Assembly: GCA_051745935.1 (NCBI GenBank) | Contig: JBNJEM010000419.1 | Coordinates: forward strand, 1-7,118 | Direction: 5' to 3' | Length of the DNA stretch: 7,118 nucleotides | Source of the DNA: JBNJEM01 sp051745935 | GTDB lineage: Bacteria; Planctomycetota; Planctomycetia; Pirellulales; Pirellulaceae | Shown here: in pieces, positions 6,192 to 7,118 of the stretch | How positions within the stretch are numbered: position 1 is the stretch's first letter | Layout: each line of letters opens with the position of its first letter | Position numbers and translations under genes: made by a program | The notes under the pieces: generated by a model | Told to the model about the DNA's origin: nothing | Seen by the model: the letters and a program-made list of their open reading frames with translations, nothing else | The model's database searches: none

Positions 6192-6956
6192 ATGATCAAA
6201 AGCAAAAGCAAAAGCAAAAGGAATGAGAGATTGTTGGGCCGTGTCGCGTTTGGACTCGTGCTGGGGCTCGCGTCCGTGGCTTGGGCTGGAGAAGGCCAGA
6301 AGCCGGATATCGAACCCGCGCGCTTTGACCCCGTGATTCGCGAGGTGGAAGGTTGGACCGTTCACGTGGAACCGGCGTTGATCGATGGAAAACACGCCGA
6401 AGAGGGAGCCAAGGCGCTCTCCATGCTGGCGAACCACTTGCAGCGCATCAAGATTCTGGTGTCGGAGGAGCCGTTGGCCAAACTTCAAACCTTTGAATTT
6501 TGGGTGGAACATGACCATCCGCGGATCGGCGGAATGACCTATCACCCCAGCAAACAGTGGCTCATCGGACACCATCACGACCGGCGGTTGGCGCAGAAGA
6601 TTCACATTGCTCGCGCCAATCAGCTCTTTTCGAGACACCAAATGCTCAAACATCCGGCCGTGATCCTCCACGAACTCGCCCATGCCTACCATCACCAGGT
6701 CCTGGGCTTCGATGATCCCGAGATCCGGTCGACCTATGAGCAAGCGAAGCAGTCTGGCTGCTATGAGGAGGTTCTGCTTTACACGGGCAAGAACGTACGG
6801 CATTACGCGATGACCGATCATAAGGAATACTTCGCTGAAGGGACGGAAGCGTATTTTTACCGCAACGACTTTTACCCGTTCGTGCGAGCGGAGCTCAAGG
6901 AATTCGACCCCGCGTTGCACGAGCTTCTCAAGAATATCTGGGGACCGGCTGAGTAA
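6192..6956 (+). CDS. Secreted putative zinc metallopeptidase (HELAH, lethal-factor-like)
   Basis: The 254-residue product starts with a lysine-rich n-region (KSKSKSKR, 3-10), a hydrophobic core (about 14-30) and an AWA-GEG site (cleavage after Ala32), a typical Sec signal peptide, so it probably acts in the periplasm or outside the cell. The mature part carries HELAH (His160, Glu161, His164), the HExxH zinc motif. About 50 residues later comes KEYFAEGTEAYF (211-222), where Glu212 or Glu216 would be the third zinc ligand. HExxH followed by an E-[FY]-F-A-E segment resembles the gluzincin domain of anthrax lethal factor and related bacterial proteins, and the RNDFYPF tail of this region (224-230) fits that family as I remember it. 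The substrate is unknown. An in-frame hexanucleotide repeat codes for the lysine-rich start. The likely ribosome site is weak (ACGAGA, 6179-6184). It may be driven from repeat copy 3. Peptidase and secretion are well supported; the subfamily is moderate. Confidence 0.82.
   Translation: MIKSKSKSKRNERLLGRVAFGLVLGLASVAWAGEGQKPDIEPARFDPVIREVEGWTVHVEPALIDGKHAEEGAKALSMLANHLQRIKILVSEEPLAKLQTFEFWVEHDHPRIGGMTYHPSKQWLIGHHHDRRLAQKIHIARANQLFSRHQMLKHPAVILHELAHAYHHQVLGFDDPEIRSTYEQAKQSGCYEEVLLYTGKNVRHYAMTDHKEYFAEGTEAYFYRNDFYPFVRAELKEFDPALHELLKNIWGPAE
6198..6220 (+). repeat. AAAAGC hexanucleotide microsatellite in the signal peptide
   Basis: Three full AAAAGC units and a partial fourth (AAAAG) lie six bases after the metallopeptidase start codon. 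They encode alternating Lys-Ser in the positively charged n-region of the signal peptide. Because the unit is six bases, slippage would add or remove two residues without a frameshift, altering only signal-peptide charge. Confidence 0.85.
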
Positions 6957-7044
6957 CCCTTCCGACTTCGAAATCCCATTTCTCTTTCGTCGATAGCCCC
7001 GTATAATCGTAACCGTTCACGGGTAAAAGACTGATGTCCGCGGG
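6957..7044. other. Non-coding stretch after the metallopeptidase gene
   Basis: No gene or convincing terminator hairpin is visible. A -10-like TATAAT occurs at 7002-7007 in the context CCCCGTATAATCG, pointing right toward the window-end repeat; any gene it serves would lie beyond the window. Confidence 0.45.
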
Positions 7045-7118
7045 GGTTCGCACGTCCGTTGCACATTTGAGGAAAGGCTTTTCGAGGTGCAAATGCCACG
7101 GGCTTGTCCCGTGGTGGT
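7045..7118 (-). repeat. Inverted, diverged copy of the left-end repeat
   Basis: Read on the minus strand, this segment aligns with about 151-236. The 22 bases from ACCACGGGACAAGCC onward match exactly, through CCCGTGGCAT. The following region agrees with several substitutions, and GTGCAACGGACGTGCGAAC corresponds to GTGCGACGGAAGTGCGAGC at the left. The perfect palindrome CCACGGG-CTTGT-CCCGTGG is at 7096-7114. The element is cut by the window edge. It shows that the left-end element includes sequence beyond the 110-bp tandem unit. The hairpin could act in transcription termination or be a REP-like unit. Confidence 0.85.

Noticed and set aside
5749..6226. Short plus-strand frames sharing a VLPLVGLAAEKVIRD-type peptide
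   Set aside because: The shared peptide comes from the 107-bp repeat, which is identical at all codon positions and also read in other frames; this points to a DNA or RNA element, not a conserved protein.
6150..6920. 256-codon minus-strand frame
   Set aside because: Antisense to the metallopeptidase gene and overlapping the promoter repeat; no motif of its own.

Overview
The window looks like chromosomal DNA from a GC-rich bacterium, most likely a planctomycete of the Pirellulales/Rhodopirellula type. This rests on the mix of contents: a palindromic intergenic repeat (CCACGGG-5 nt-CCCGTGG) that I associate from memory with planctomycete genomes, a Tat-exported aldo/keto reductase with a C-terminal fibronectin-III-like domain, a secreted HELAH metallopeptidase, loose gene packing, weak Shine-Dalgarno sites and recurrent GTATAAT boxes between genes. 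The lineage is an inference. No rRNA, tRNA or clear insertion sequence is visible.

Layout: 1-236 carries a 110-bp tandem repeat. A UDP-glucose 4-epimerase gene (galE, 467-1492, +) follows, and copy 1 of a dispersed ~107-bp repeat begins 6 bp after its stop. About 390 bp of non-coding DNA leads into a cobalamin-methionine-synthase-like gene (1996-3906, +) that holds only the homocysteine and folate modules. A 245-bp convergent gap contains a terminator-like hairpin and a decayed copy of the palindrome. On the minus strand lies the Tat-exported aldo/keto reductase (4152-5663). The gap 5664-6191 carries copies 2 and 3 of the ~107-bp repeat in direct orientation. A secreted putative zinc metallopeptidase (6192-6956, +) is next, and the window ends in an inverted, diverged copy of the left-end repeat.

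The four genes do not form an operon or a pathway. They are a sugar-nucleotide housekeeping enzyme, a methionine/one-carbon enzyme and two exported proteins, each with its own intergenic region. No defence system, CRISPR array or biosynthetic cluster is visible. The most unusual content is between the genes: one intergenic repeat family occurs three times in the same orientation, with a 60-bp core identical in all copies and each copy ending in a -10-like GTATA motif. A second, palindrome-bearing family sits at both window ends in opposite orientation. The truncated module set of the methionine synthase homologue is the main protein-level oddity.
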